A stretch of 64,000 nt of DNA from JAFIFT01 sp020051095. Lineage in GTDB: Bacteria > Pseudomonadota > Gammaproteobacteria > Legionellales > Legionellaceae. The notes beneath the pieces are model-generated. The model was not told where the DNA came from. It saw only the letters and a program-made list of their open reading frames with translations, and made no database searches. A program made the position numbers and the translations under genes. The first letter of the stretch is position 1. Each line of letters begins with the position of its first letter. The stretch lies in the NCBI RefSeq assembly GCF_964199965.1, contig NZ_CAXMZT010000007.1:62001-126000 (forward strand), read 5' to 3'. Positions 54,281 to 63,787 of this stretch are shown here, one piece after another.

Positions 54281-55033
54281 ATGCCCCTCTTTAAGAGTAA
54301 GCTAAACAATAATCAATCCGAAATAATGAAGCAAACTTTGAAATGTTTAGAAAAGCATCGTTCGATGGGGCCAGAGGTTGCCAAAGAAATTCAATCGTTT
54401 AAAGATAAATTGAACAGTTCAAATTCTCCCCAAGCATTTTATAGTATCAATGATGCACTTATCAAATATGGAGAATCCCTCGCCGTTAAGCTATTTCCTC
54501 AAGGACAAAACTTCCCAGACAAACTAACCATGAAAGCGCTTCATAAACAGCTCGAAGATGATCCCGAATTATCAGCCATTCTCGATGGGATTGATTACGT
54601 ATCAACGTTCCTTAAAGAAACCCTTGAAAATAAAGAAAAGCTGACCTTGGAAGGCTTAAAGCACGGTCTTAATGAACAGCAGTTTAAAGCCTTAGTCGAT
54701 TGCATTCATAACATAAAGAGCATCATCCCCACTGCCATTTCCATCGATACGCAAGTCTCTCAATTTAGAGAAGAGTTAGAGCGTGCGACATCGCTAGAAG
54801 AAGTGCAGGATATCGAGTCACAAATTGCTATTATTCACAATGCGCTTAATATAATGTATCAAAAAACCATCGAATTCCCACAAGATGAAGTTGTGGCTGG
54901 CGCACTTGTTCAATTTCTATACTCTAATTTTCATCTGTTAGATAAAATGCGGTCGTTTAACATTCATGGCAATTTAACTGATGACATTTTATATGCTGAG
55001 GCAAACCTTCAAAATAGAACAACGCCAAGCTAA
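54281..55033 (+). CDS. Hypothetical helical protein, 250 residues
   Basis: Not recognised. A cytoplasmic-type, Lys/Glu/Gln-rich protein without signal peptide or membrane segment, predicted mostly helical with coiled-coil character (for example IKSIIPTAISIDTQVSQF and the EELERATSLEEVQDIESQI region at residues about 170-188). GAGG lies about eight bases before the ATG. It is divergent from the helical-repeat gene at 52629 across a 134-base spacer, and the two could share regulation. Confidence 0.7.
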   Translation: MPLFKSKLNNNQSEIMKQTLKCLEKHRSMGPEVAKEIQSFKDKLNSSNSPQAFYSINDALIKYGESLAVKLFPQGQNFPDKLTMKALHKQLEDDPELSAILDGIDYVSTFLKETLENKEKLTLEGLKHGLNEQQFKALVDCIHNIKSIIPTAISIDTQVSQFREELERATSLEEVQDIESQIAIIHNALNIMYQKTIEFPQDEVVAGALVQFLYSNFHLLDKMRSFNIHGNLTDDILYAEANLQNRTTPS

Positions 55034-55222
55034 GATGAAACATACATGACTATCTGAAGGACCTATTTAATTTAAACAATGTGATTGGATTTACCTTCTA
55101 AGTACTATGTAGGATTTAATTCTAATTTTAATCTCAAAATGACCGCTTCTGAAAATTACTGTTTTACATCGACGGAAAACAATGGCATATTGAAAAGATG
55201 TTAATTGGCAAAGGAGCTGTAC

Positions 55223-56731
55223 ATGCCGACCAAATTATCAGCAAACCCTGCTTCGACTATGCCGGCTGGTGTTGTACCACTCTTTTTCATTCAAATAGTT
55301 TGTACCCTTGGCTTTAGTGTCTTATATTCAAGCCTGGTTTTGTATATGACAAACAAATTAGGCTTCGATAAAAGTCTCTCAAGTCTCATCATGGGTGTGT
55401 TTGTTGCCTATAACTACGGGCTCCACTTACTAGGCGGTATCTTTGCAGGCCGTTTTATTTCAAATCGACTACTGTTTTGCTTAGGCATGGCTGCGCAATT
55501 AATCGGTTGTTTATTGCTTTCCAACACCAATGAAACGTTCATGTATTATGGTTTGGCGGTTTTTTTAACCGGCTCAGGGCTCAATGTCACCTGTTTAAAC
55601 TGCATGCTTACCCAATTATTTGATGCCGATGACACACGCCGCGAATCGGCGTTTTTCTGGAATTATGCTGGGATGAATTTTGGTTTTCTCATCGGCTTTA
55701 CCATGAGCGGTTTCTTTGAGATTAGTCAATCCTATGGCGACCTGTTCCTCTTGAGCAGCCTTGGTAATGTCTTCGCCGTGATTATTTGTGTGTTTCACTG
55801 GTCAAAATTTCAGGATAAAGGGACGATTTGGGCGGAAAAGGATCGTCCTACACAGATTCGCCATGGTGTTGGGGTTGTCTTATTTATCCTAGCCATGCCC
55901 ATTGTGTTAAGGCACTTATTATACCAAGTCGTGTTCGCCAGCGTATTTGTTTTGGTGGCCGCGGTACTCATGTTTGTGATTTTAACCTATGTTGCTTATC
56001 AGCAAGAGGATAAGCAAATTCGAGACAAAATTCTCGCTTTCTTAGTGCTTACGCTAATGGGCATGGTCTTTTTTACGCTATATGGTACGGCCCCCATGGG
56101 ATTGACCCACTTTATTGATCATAACGTTGACCGCGCATTTGGCAACAGCATCATCCCCCCTCAATGGTTTCAAAATGTGAATACGATAGCCATTATCCTG
56201 GGTGGTCCCTTGCTTTCCATGGCCATTAACAGAGCGCGAAAAAATGGCAAACAAATCTTGCTGACACAGCAATTTTTTCTGGCGTTATTTCTTATCTCCG
56301 CCGGTTTTCTCATCCTCCCCGTTGGCATCCGCTTTGCCAGCTCGCTTGGATTTGTCAGCCCTTCTTGGATCGTGGCAAGCTTTCTCTTTCAAAGCATCGG
56401 CGAGTTATTTATTTCTCCTGTGGGTTATGCCATGGTTGGCGCTTTAATACCGCCTTCGATGCAAGGCGTCATGATGGGCGTATGGATGATGACATCTGGG
56501 GTAGGTTCAACGCTTGCCGGTTATAGCTCTTGGTGGATGACCGTAGGCCAAGCCAGTTCAGATCCAATCATTACCAATACCAATTATAGCTACGTCTTTA
56601 GCATGCTTGGTTTAATTACCTTAATCGTATCGATTTTACTGCTGATTATCACCCCGAAATTAAACCAATTACTGGCAGAAAAACCTCTCTCTGCTGAAAA
56701 TGCTGACGCCGAAGACCCTGTCTTAGAATAA
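55223..56731 (+). CDS. POT family proton-dependent oligopeptide transporter
   Basis: An inner-membrane protein of about 502 residues with 12 or more helices, importing di- and tripeptides with protons. The N terminus has the family features: GVVPLFFIQIVCTLGFSVLYSSLVLY on helix 1, YNYGLHLLGGIFAGRFISNR on helix 2 with the following loop, and a helix 5 region FFWNYAGMNFGFLIGF matching the PTR2 signature. Central GTAPMGLTHFIDHNVDR and C-terminal IGELFISPVGYAMVGALIP also fit. The start is the ATG at 55223-55225 preceded by AAAGGAG; a TTG six codons earlier overlaps that site. Legionellales rely on amino acids and peptides, consistent with this gene. Confidence 0.93.
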   Translation: MPTKLSANPASTMPAGVVPLFFIQIVCTLGFSVLYSSLVLYMTNKLGFDKSLSSLIMGVFVAYNYGLHLLGGIFAGRFISNRLLFCLGMAAQLIGCLLLSNTNETFMYYGLAVFLTGSGLNVTCLNCMLTQLFDADDTRRESAFFWNYAGMNFGFLIGFTMSGFFEISQSYGDLFLLSSLGNVFAVIICVFHWSKFQDKGTIWAEKDRPTQIRHGVGVVLFILAMPIVLRHLLYQVVFASVFVLVAAVLMFVILTYVAYQQEDKQIRDKILAFLVLTLMGMVFFTLYGTAPMGLTHFIDHNVDRAFGNSIIPPQWFQNVNTIAIILGGPLLSMAINRARKNGKQILLTQQFFLALFLISAGFLILPVGIRFASSLGFVSPSWIVASFLFQSIGELFISPVGYAMVGALIPPSMQGVMMGVWMMTSGVGSTLAGYSSWWMTVGQASSDPIITNTNYSYVFSMLGLITLIVSILLLIITPKLNQLLAEKPLSAENADAEDPVLE

Positions 56732-56734
56732 AAA

Positions 56735-56753
56735 GTCAGGGTATACCCCTGAC
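56735..56753 (+). terminator. Hairpin after the peptide transporter gene
   Basis: A 7-bp stem GTCAGGG/CCCTGAC with a 5-nt loop lies three bases after the transporter stop. It is followed by TCTCTCATTCCC, a pyrimidine-rich tail without a clean T run, so termination is likely but not certain. Confidence 0.55.
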
Positions 56754-56885
56754 TCTCTCATTCCCTTGCTGTCTAACACCCTGAAATTTGTACTTTATTA
56801 ACAATCTAAGTATTATTTTTAACCATTTTATGATATAATGAAGCTTTCCTATCATTCACCATGCATTTGACCAGGAGTTACCAAT

Positions 56886-57527
56886 ATGCCGGCACAGAAC
56901 AATTTTTTTCAAAAGTTGAAAAATTTTAAAATGACAAATCAACAAAAAAAACCGGATTTAAAAAAGAATTTCTTTGAAAATTACAGCGACCATCTTGAAT
57001 CGCTTAAATTTAAATTTTTAGATACCCTCAAACAAAATGTCGAAAATGGCAATGATCTCAGCGATGTCATGTTTACTGGCTCTGCATTATTACTGGATCC
57101 GAAACATCTTCTTATCTTGGATGCGTTACGAGACGGCCATGACTATCTGGACGAAGTGGTTGGTGCAACCGTTGTACCAATCGTTGGTGCACTGGCGAGC
57201 TTGGCTGCTTTCGGCCTTGGCATTTATGAAGGTGCTCAATCGCTAGCCATTCAATCAGGATTGGTTAAGGATGACAAGAAAGATCATGGTAACAAAGCAA
57301 TAAATTACTTGGCAGCGTCAGGGTTAGCTTTAGTTGTGTCGGTCGTTAGCTTGATTAAATCGGTGCTAAGCTTAGTGACTCGACCCATTATCACCTTAAT
57401 GCAAGGTTGGAAGCCTCAAGACACAGTCCGATTCTATAATGAGAATTCAGCTAAAGGTCAATTTGATAAGGGTCTTGAAAAAGCTGGAAGAGTTTTTGAT
57501 GATGTTATAACTAATGTGTTTAACTAA
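56886..57527 (+). CDS. Hypothetical protein with two hydrophobic segments
   Basis: Not recognised. 213 residues; the start follows AGGAG at good spacing. The N-terminal 80 residues are Lys/Asn/Phe-rich and polar. Two long hydrophobic segments follow at about residues 95-120 (VVGATVVPIVGALASLAAFG) and 139-170 (AASGLALVVSVVSLIKSVLS region), separated by a charged loop, and a polar tail ends DDVITNVFN. This could be a membrane-inserting protein of the type many intracellular bacteria export, but there is no direct evidence. Confidence 0.7.
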   Translation: MPAQNNFFQKLKNFKMTNQQKKPDLKKNFFENYSDHLESLKFKFLDTLKQNVENGNDLSDVMFTGSALLLDPKHLLILDALRDGHDYLDEVVGATVVPIVGALASLAAFGLGIYEGAQSLAIQSGLVKDDKKDHGNKAINYLAASGLALVVSVVSLIKSVLSLVTRPIITLMQGWKPQDTVRFYNENSAKGQFDKGLEKAGRVFDDVITNVFN

Positions 57528-57567
57528 AATTCTGCATCTACATAAATCATTCCAAATATCTTCTTCC

Positions 57568-57588
57568 TCCTCCGCTTCGTGCGGAGGA
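57568..57588. repeat. Perfect 8-bp hairpin in the 57.5-57.7 kb spacer
   Basis: TCCTCCGC/GCGGAGGA with loop TTCGT, 41 bases after the preceding stop. It is followed by TCCTCTTCCCC, without a T run, so it may be a weak terminator or a short intergenic palindrome. Confidence 0.45.
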
Positions 57589-57695
57589 TCCTCTTCCCCA
57601 ATTCTCCCAAACGCCATCATTTCATAGAAGCAATTTTCAGCAAACCCCAGAAAAATAGTTTATAATTTATACTGATTGTTTTACAAGGAGTCGAT

Positions 57696-57893
57696 ATGAA
57701 ATTAAAGTTAACAGCATTCTTTCTGATAACTATGATGGTTGGATTAAGTGGGTGCAATGGTATGGGTATGGGTATGGGCGGTGGACCAGGTTATCAAGGT
57801 TCCGCTTTTGGACCACCAGGCTATGGTCATCACCCAACTGGACTTAATATCTATACCAACCCTGGTTTCTATAACGATCCAATATTCCGTTAA
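57696..57893 (+). CDS. Small Gly/Met-rich lipoprotein
   Basis: A 65-residue protein with a lipoprotein signal peptide: MKLK, a hydrophobic helix, then the lipobox LSGC (Cys20). The mature part is rich in Gly, Met, Pro and His (GMGMGMGGG, GPPGYGHHP) and ends YNDPIFR. CAAGGAG is a strong ribosome binding site six bases before the ATG. It is probably attached to the outer or inner membrane. No function can be assigned; the Met/His content might bind metals, but that is speculation. Confidence 0.75.
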   Translation: MKLKLTAFFLITMMVGLSGCNGMGMGMGGGPGYQGSAFGPPGYGHHPTGLNIYTNPGFYNDPIFR

Positions 57894-57904
57894 AAATCTT
57901 AAGC

Positions 57905-57930
57905 AGGGGGCTTTAAGGTCCCCTATTTTC
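57905..57930 (+). terminator. Rho-independent terminator of the lipoprotein gene
   Basis: An 8-bp stem AGGGGGCT/GGTCCCCT (with G-U pairs) and TTAA loop is followed by ATTTTCTCTC, 12 bases after the lipoprotein stop. Confidence 0.68.
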
Positions 57931-58013
57931 TCTCTAAACTCTTACTTCCCTGACGCTCACACCGACCGTGCTTTTTATCTCATTTAAATGTCGTTAGACC
58001 AAAACCCAACCTG

Positions 58014-59411
58014 CTACGATTTTTCTTCAGTGAGATACCGTGCAATCGATTGCGCTGCCATTTGACCTTGGGCAATCGCGTTAACAACGAGGTTTGCGCC
58101 TAATACCAAATCCCCGCCAGCAAAGATTTTGGGATGATGGGTTTGAAGCGGATAAGGTGATTCGTCTAATTGAATTAGTCCATTTGGCTTGGTCTGCAAC
58201 CCTAATGGGTCAAACCAATCGAATTTGGCCGCATTAAAACCATAGGCAATAATCACCACATCGGCAGATAGGTGCTCTTTCTTATTGGTCAGTTGTAACT
58301 TGCCCTCATCATTAAATCGGGTATGTGTCACTTCCACTGAACTCAACCTTTCTTTCCCATGAAACGCAGTAACCTGGCGTAGCCAATGAAACTGAACCCC
58401 TTCCTCGCGGGCATGTTTGTAATCTTTATCGCTAATATGCAAATCGTCTTCACGCCGCCTATAAAGACAATGAACTTCTTTAGCGCCTAAGCGGATACTG
58501 GTTCGGCTGCAATCCATGGCCGTATCGCCCGCACCTAGGACTAGGACAACTTTTCCCTTAAAATCCATGGTTTCTGCTTCATAACCCAGCAAGGGCTTGA
58601 TATTAGTGATTAAGAAAGGCAAGGCTGAATAAACACCTTCCATGTTCTCACCGGCCACATTCGCTTGGATGCCTGCATCCGCACCTAAGCCCAGAAACAC
58701 TGCATCGTATTCACCAAGTAATGAATCAATGGACCGATCACGCCCAATTTCAACACCCGTGTGGAATTGTATCCCCATCCCCTCGAGGATATGCCTGCGC
58801 CGAATGACAACACGCTTTTCTAATTTAAACTGCGGGATGCCGAAGGTTAACAAACCACCAATTTGCGGATGTTTATCAAACACATCCGTGGCAATTCCTA
58901 ACCGAGCCAACCGGTCTGCACAAGCAAGACCTGCAGGACCTGCACCGACAATGGCAACCCGATAGGGTTGCGCTTTGACACCGGATAAATCCGGCCGCCA
59001 ACCTTGCCGCAATGCCGTATCGGCTAAATAATTTTCGATAGCACCTATCGTCACCGCTCCTAACCCGTCATTTAACGTGCAAGCCCCTTCACACAGTTGC
59101 GACTGAGGGCAAAGTTGGCCACACATTTCTGGCAAGCTATTGGTTTGATGCGCTAAATCCGCCGCTTCCATGATTCTCCCTTCTGCGACCAAGCGCAACC
59201 ATTGGGGGATACGGTTATGGACAGGGCATTTCCATTGGCAATAAGGATTACCACAATCAATACAACGCGTGCTTTGGGCGCTTGCTTGGTCTTCCGTGTA
59301 ATGGCTATAGATACTGGCAAAGTGTCGAATCCGTTGCTCAACACTTTGAACTTCCGGCGGTTGCCTCACTTGTTCAATAAATTGAAATAAGGGGATATGC
59401 ACTTCTTTCAT
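58014..59411 (-). CDS. gltD: Glutamate synthase [NADPH] small subunit
   Basis: Takes electrons from NADPH through FAD and iron-sulfur clusters to the large subunit. The 465-residue protein has the N-terminal cysteine sets CIDCGNPYCQWKCPVHNRIP and CGQLCPQSQLCEGACTL for two 4Fe-4S clusters, an FAD-binding VAIVGAGPAGLACADRLA, an NADPH-binding VLVLGAGDTAMDCSR and the C-terminal FAGGDLVLGANLVVNAI. It overlaps the end of gltB by four bases. Confidence 0.96.
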   Translation of the reverse strand: MKEVHIPLFQFIEQVRQPPEVQSVEQRIRHFASIYSHYTEDQASAQSTRCIDCGNPYCQWKCPVHNRIPQWLRLVAEGRIMEAADLAHQTNSLPEMCGQLCPQSQLCEGACTLNDGLGAVTIGAIENYLADTALRQGWRPDLSGVKAQPYRVAIVGAGPAGLACADRLARLGIATDVFDKHPQIGGLLTFGIPQFKLEKRVVIRRRHILEGMGIQFHTGVEIGRDRSIDSLLGEYDAVFLGLGADAGIQANVAGENMEGVYSALPFLITNIKPLLGYEAETMDFKGKVVLVLGAGDTAMDCSRTSIRLGAKEVHCLYRRREDDLHISDKDYKHAREEGVQFHWLRQVTAFHGKERLSSVEVTHTRFNDEGKLQLTNKKEHLSADVVIIAYGFNAAKFDWFDPLGLQTKPNGLIQLDESPYPLQTHHPKIFAGGDLVLGANLVVNAIAQGQMAAQSIARYLTEEKS

Positions 59412-62400
59412 GAGGTCACCTGCTTAGGATGAGAGACTGGCAAATTCATGCCTTTCGGGTAGACAACATAAAAATCGCGACCACCCGTGGCTAAATGGCG
59501 TAACGCCTGAATACCGAGATCGCTATTTGTATGGTGAATGAATTGTTCCAAGTCATGCATGAGTAATTGCGCATAATAATCATCAGTGACGCTCAATAGC
59601 TTGGCAAATTCAACCGTTTCGGAATTGATTTGCGTCGACAAATTTTGTTCGTTATCCCAAATAAAGGCAATTCCCCCGGTCATTCCCGCCGCAAAATTGT
59701 TACCCGGCGAACTTAAAATGGTTACCTGACCACCTGTCATGTATTCGCACCCATGATACCCCACTGCCGCTACAACCGCATGAGCTCCCGAATTCCGTAC
59801 CGCAAAGCGCTCACCAACCCGTCCATCGATAAAACATGCTCCGCCCGTTGCGCCATATAAACAGGTATTACCGGCAATCACATAGTTTTGGCTATCGATT
59901 TGACTCATCATGGGTCTTTTTAACACCACACAGCCACCGTTCATGCCTTTGGCCAAATAATCATTAGCCGCACCGGTTAAGGTTAATTGCATGCCATCGA
60001 CAGTCCAAACGGCAAAACTTTGTCCTGCTGTACCCGTGAAATCCAGTTGCACCAAAACATCCTTGGCGATAGGCAAATGGGGGTCTTTTTTGATGAATCC
60101 AGCAATATTTGCACCAATACTTCGATCATGGTTGCTGATAGGATAACGCCCTTTCATTATCTTATTCGCTGCAAAGGCTTTTTCGGTATCACCAATCAAT
60201 GCTTTTGCAAGTGGCGCTTTATCAAACGAGGGATTGCGAGGCTGACTATAATAATGCACACGCTGTTTTTCATCCTTTTGACTCGGATGTAACGGCGGCA
60301 AAGCCCATGGACAATTCTCGAGTTCTTTAAGCAAATCATGGCGTCCTATGACAGAACGCAACGATGGATAACCCATGTAGCTTAAAATTTCTCGAACTTC
60401 AGCAGCAACAGAACGAAAAAAGAACATGGCTCGTTCAGGATTTCCCTGATAATGTTCACGCCGCAACACCGCTTGTTGGGTGGCAACACCGGTTGCGCAG
60501 TTATTTAAATGACAAATTCGTAGATATTTACAACCTAAAGCCACCATCGGTGCGGTACCAAAACCAAATGTCTCAGCACCCAACAAAGCCGCTTTAACCA
60601 CATCCAATCCAGTTTTTAATCCACCATCAATTTGCAAACAAACCCGGTGTCGCAACTGATTTTCCAACAGAATTCGTTGTGTTTCGGCTAACCCCAGCTC
60701 CCAAGGGCAGCCTGTGTTACGAATAGCGCTTAAAGGAGATGCCCCTGTCCCGCCATCATACCCAGACAACGTAATACAATCGGCATACGCTTTAACGACA
60801 CCTGCCGCAATAGTTCCTATCCCTGGCTCAGAGACAAGCTTGACAGAAACATAGGCCTTTGGATTGATTTGTTTTAAGTCAAAAATCAACTGAGCCAAAT
60901 CTTCAATGGAATAAATATCATGATGTGGCGGCGGAGAAATTAGGGTAACCCCCGGTGAACAGTAACGCAATTGGGCAATGGTTTTATTGACTTTGTTTCC
61001 AGGCAACTGTCCGCCTTCCCCTGGTTTGGCTCCCTGAGAAATCTTAATTTGTATGACGTCTGCTTGCATCAGATATTCAGCCGTCACGCCAAAACGTCCA
61101 GAAGCAACCTGTTTTATTTTCGATCTTTTTTGGGTATTATGACGATAACTCGCCTCCCCCCCCTCACCGGAATTTGAACGTCCTCCCAGCGCATTCATTG
61201 CCTCTGCCAGCGATTCATGTGCTTCAGGCGATAATGCCCCTAATGACATTGCCGCGGATTCAAACCGGGATGTAATGGTCTTTACGCTTTCGACTTCCGT
61301 TATGGGAATGGGTGATTTATCGGACTCAATCCGATAAAAATCTCGCAGCATGACAGGCTTTCTTTGGTTAACCCAATTAGCATACTCGCGGTATTTTTGC
61401 TTATCTGCAGACTTGCACGCTTCAATGAGTGTCATCACCACATCCGGGTGGTAGTCATGGTACTCTCCCCCATGCACATATTTATATAGACCTCCGTGGC
61501 GTGTGGGTACCAACCTGTCATGACTGTTGATAAAAAATTGATTTTGGTACTCAGTCAAGGCAAGCCAATCCAGCCGCTCAACTGCAAAGGGACAATCACC
61601 AAAACAAGCCTTGACCACATCCGAGGTTAAACCAATCACTTGAAACAATAAACTACCGTGATAGCTATTGATCGTACAAACCCCCATTTTTGACGCAATT
61701 TTTAGTAAGCCTTTATTCAAAGCTTGTCGATAATTTTTCCGTGCCAGAAAGGGATCATCGGTGACTTTATCGATTAAACGATAGGCTAACCAAGGGTGAA
61801 CCCCTTCGGCACCCGTCGCAACCAACATGGCCAAATGATGTGCATCGCGAACCCAGCCCGAGGAAACCAAAATCGACACTTGTTCCCGCTTATTGTGTCT
61901 TACCAGCGTTTGATGAAGATATCCGGCTGCAAGGGCAGGATGAATGCTCGGTTTATCCGACTGCCTCTCCTCATCATACAAAACTAACATCAGGTGTTTA
62001 TCCTTCAACTGATGCAAAACCTTGTTCGCCAATTTTTCCAACTCGTCCAAAAGATTTGTCGATTGATTTTCATAATGAAGGGATAAAGCATGAGGCCTAT
62101 AAAACGCATTTTCAGTCTGGCACAACGTCTTAAATTGAATATTGGAAAGTAACGGACTAGGTAAAATAACTTGTTTTGCATGTTGAGCATTTCGCTTAGC
62201 AAGGAATGCACGATACCCTAAGCTTATCGTTAACGACATCACCGTTTTTTCACGTAAGGAATCGAGTGGTGGATTGGTTACTTGCGCAAATTGCTGACGC
62301 ATAAAATCAAAGAACTGTCGCGGCGTGTGCGATAAAACGGCCATCGGGGTATCATCCCCCATGGAGGCAGTCGGCTCAACGCCATTCTGCGCCATAAACC

Positions 62401-63787
62401 GCAACGATTGCTCAATTTCTTCATAAGAGACATCAAAATATTTCTTGACGTCATCTAACACCGGTCGGTGATTGGGCGGGGCATGGTTATCTTCTTCATA
62501 GGGAAGCATTTTTTGTAGCGACGATACCCAATCACTGAAGGGATGGCGCTGATAAAACTGCCTCGGTGTGTCACCTTCGGTAATTAAACAATTGTTTTTG
62601 ATATCAACCATGAGCATTGCCCCCGGAGGAATGCGGGATTGTTTGACTAAATCCCCATCCGGGATGTCAACCAACCCAACTTCGGATCCAACCACCACTA
62701 ACCCTTGCTTACTTCGTTGATAGCGCGTTGGTCGAAACCCATTGCGATCGAGGATGCACCCCGCGAAGCGTCCATCAAAAAAGACCAGCCCGGCCGGACC
62801 TTCCCAAGATGGTAGCAGTGGAAAGTGAAATTGATAATAATCTCGGATTGGCTTTTCCAGGGTTGAATCATTTTCCCAGGCCGGTGGTAAAAGTAATCGA
62901 AGAATTTCAGCTGTTAGCATCCCAAAATGCCGATAAGCTTGAACAAATTGATCCAGGTTCAACGAATCGGAAACATTATCAGAAAGCAATGAGGGTAAAT
63001 TCGCCAGCTCCGGGTAATAGGTTTCGATTAATTGCGGGCTAATTTGATGACCATAAACCCGATTGCCGCGAATGGTGTTGATCTCGCCATTATGAGCTAA
63101 GGTGGAAAAAGGCTGCACCAAGGGCCACCGACTGAGTGTATTGGTGGAAAAACGCTGGTGGAACAATGCCACTTTTGATTGCCACTGTTTGTTTTGTAAA
63201 TCGGGGTAGAATTTGGCTAAATTGGGTGGCAATACCAAGGCTTTATAAACGATGGATTTTGATGATAAAGAGCATAGGCAAAAATCCTTTGCCTCTTTTA
63301 ATTGCCATTCAATTTGTTTTTGCGCGATAAACAGCTGCCTTTCTAATTCAATACCGGACCATGGGCTTTCGCTAGAATCGATAAAAAATTGATATATCGC
63401 GGGTAAAGAGGCTGCCGCTGTTTCTCCAAGATAGGCTTTATCAATGGGAACTAAACGCCATCCGGAAACATTTAAATCTTGCTTTTTTAACTGGTTGCTA
63501 ATCCGTTTTTGTTGGCTCTCTACTTGGTTTGGTGTTAGAAAACACATACCAACAACACAGCGATGGTGAATTGGTATCTTGGCGCGCTTTGCCAACTGAC
63601 TAAAAAAGGCTTGATCCAGATCAAGTAGCAAACCGCACCCATCGCCTGATAAACCATCCTCGCTAACAGCACCCCGATGGGTCAAGCGAGCAAGACCTTC
63701 TAAAGCTTGTACGATTATTTGGTTTGACGGTGGTTCATGCACATTAACAAGCAAGCCAAACCCACAACTATCGCGTTCTTGGTCCAT
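59408..63787 (-). CDS. gltB: Glutamate synthase large subunit
   Basis: Makes glutamate from glutamine and 2-oxoglutarate; ammonia released in the N-terminal domain is channelled to the FMN site. The 1,459-residue protein has a class II amidotransferase domain with Cys8 as nucleophile once the short leader is removed (MDQERD/SCGFGL), LAHNGEINTIRGN and DRNGFRPTRY. A central domain follows, then the FMN domain (SGEGGE, GAKPGEGGQLPG, SGYDGGTGASPL), the 3Fe-4S cysteines in CKYLRICHLNNCATG and the C-terminal GXGXG beta-helix domain (GNTCLYGATGG, GMTGGIAFIWD). AGGA lies upstream of the ATG. Confidence 0.97.
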   Translation of the reverse strand: MDQERDSCGFGLLVNVHEPPSNQIIVQALEGLARLTHRGAVSEDGLSGDGCGLLLDLDQAFFSQLAKRAKIPIHHRCVVGMCFLTPNQVESQQKRISNQLKKQDLNVSGWRLVPIDKAYLGETAAASLPAIYQFFIDSSESPWSGIELERQLFIAQKQIEWQLKEAKDFCLCSLSSKSIVYKALVLPPNLAKFYPDLQNKQWQSKVALFHQRFSTNTLSRWPLVQPFSTLAHNGEINTIRGNRVYGHQISPQLIETYYPELANLPSLLSDNVSDSLNLDQFVQAYRHFGMLTAEILRLLLPPAWENDSTLEKPIRDYYQFHFPLLPSWEGPAGLVFFDGRFAGCILDRNGFRPTRYQRSKQGLVVVGSEVGLVDIPDGDLVKQSRIPPGAMLMVDIKNNCLITEGDTPRQFYQRHPFSDWVSSLQKMLPYEEDNHAPPNHRPVLDDVKKYFDVSYEEIEQSLRFMAQNGVEPTASMGDDTPMAVLSHTPRQFFDFMRQQFAQVTNPPLDSLREKTVMSLTISLGYRAFLAKRNAQHAKQVILPSPLLSNIQFKTLCQTENAFYRPHALSLHYENQSTNLLDELEKLANKVLHQLKDKHLMLVLYDEERQSDKPSIHPALAAGYLHQTLVRHNKREQVSILVSSGWVRDAHHLAMLVATGAEGVHPWLAYRLIDKVTDDPFLARKNYRQALNKGLLKIASKMGVCTINSYHGSLLFQVIGLTSDVVKACFGDCPFAVERLDWLALTEYQNQFFINSHDRLVPTRHGGLYKYVHGGEYHDYHPDVVMTLIEACKSADKQKYREYANWVNQRKPVMLRDFYRIESDKSPIPITEVESVKTITSRFESAAMSLGALSPEAHESLAEAMNALGGRSNSGEGGEASYRHNTQKRSKIKQVASGRFGVTAEYLMQADVIQIKISQGAKPGEGGQLPGNKVNKTIAQLRYCSPGVTLISPPPHHDIYSIEDLAQLIFDLKQINPKAYVSVKLVSEPGIGTIAAGVVKAYADCITLSGYDGGTGASPLSAIRNTGCPWELGLAETQRILLENQLRHRVCLQIDGGLKTGLDVVKAALLGAETFGFGTAPMVALGCKYLRICHLNNCATGVATQQAVLRREHYQGNPERAMFFFRSVAAEVREILSYMGYPSLRSVIGRHDLLKELENCPWALPPLHPSQKDEKQRVHYYSQPRNPSFDKAPLAKALIGDTEKAFAANKIMKGRYPISNHDRSIGANIAGFIKKDPHLPIAKDVLVQLDFTGTAGQSFAVWTVDGMQLTLTGAANDYLAKGMNGGCVVLKRPMMSQIDSQNYVIAGNTCLYGATGGACFIDGRVGERFAVRNSGAHAVVAAVGYHGCEYMTGGQVTILSSPGNNFAAGMTGGIAFIWDNEQNLSTQINSETVEFAKLLSVTDDYYAQLLMHDLEQFIHHTNSDLGIQALRHLATGGRDFYVVYPKGMNLPVSHPKQVTS

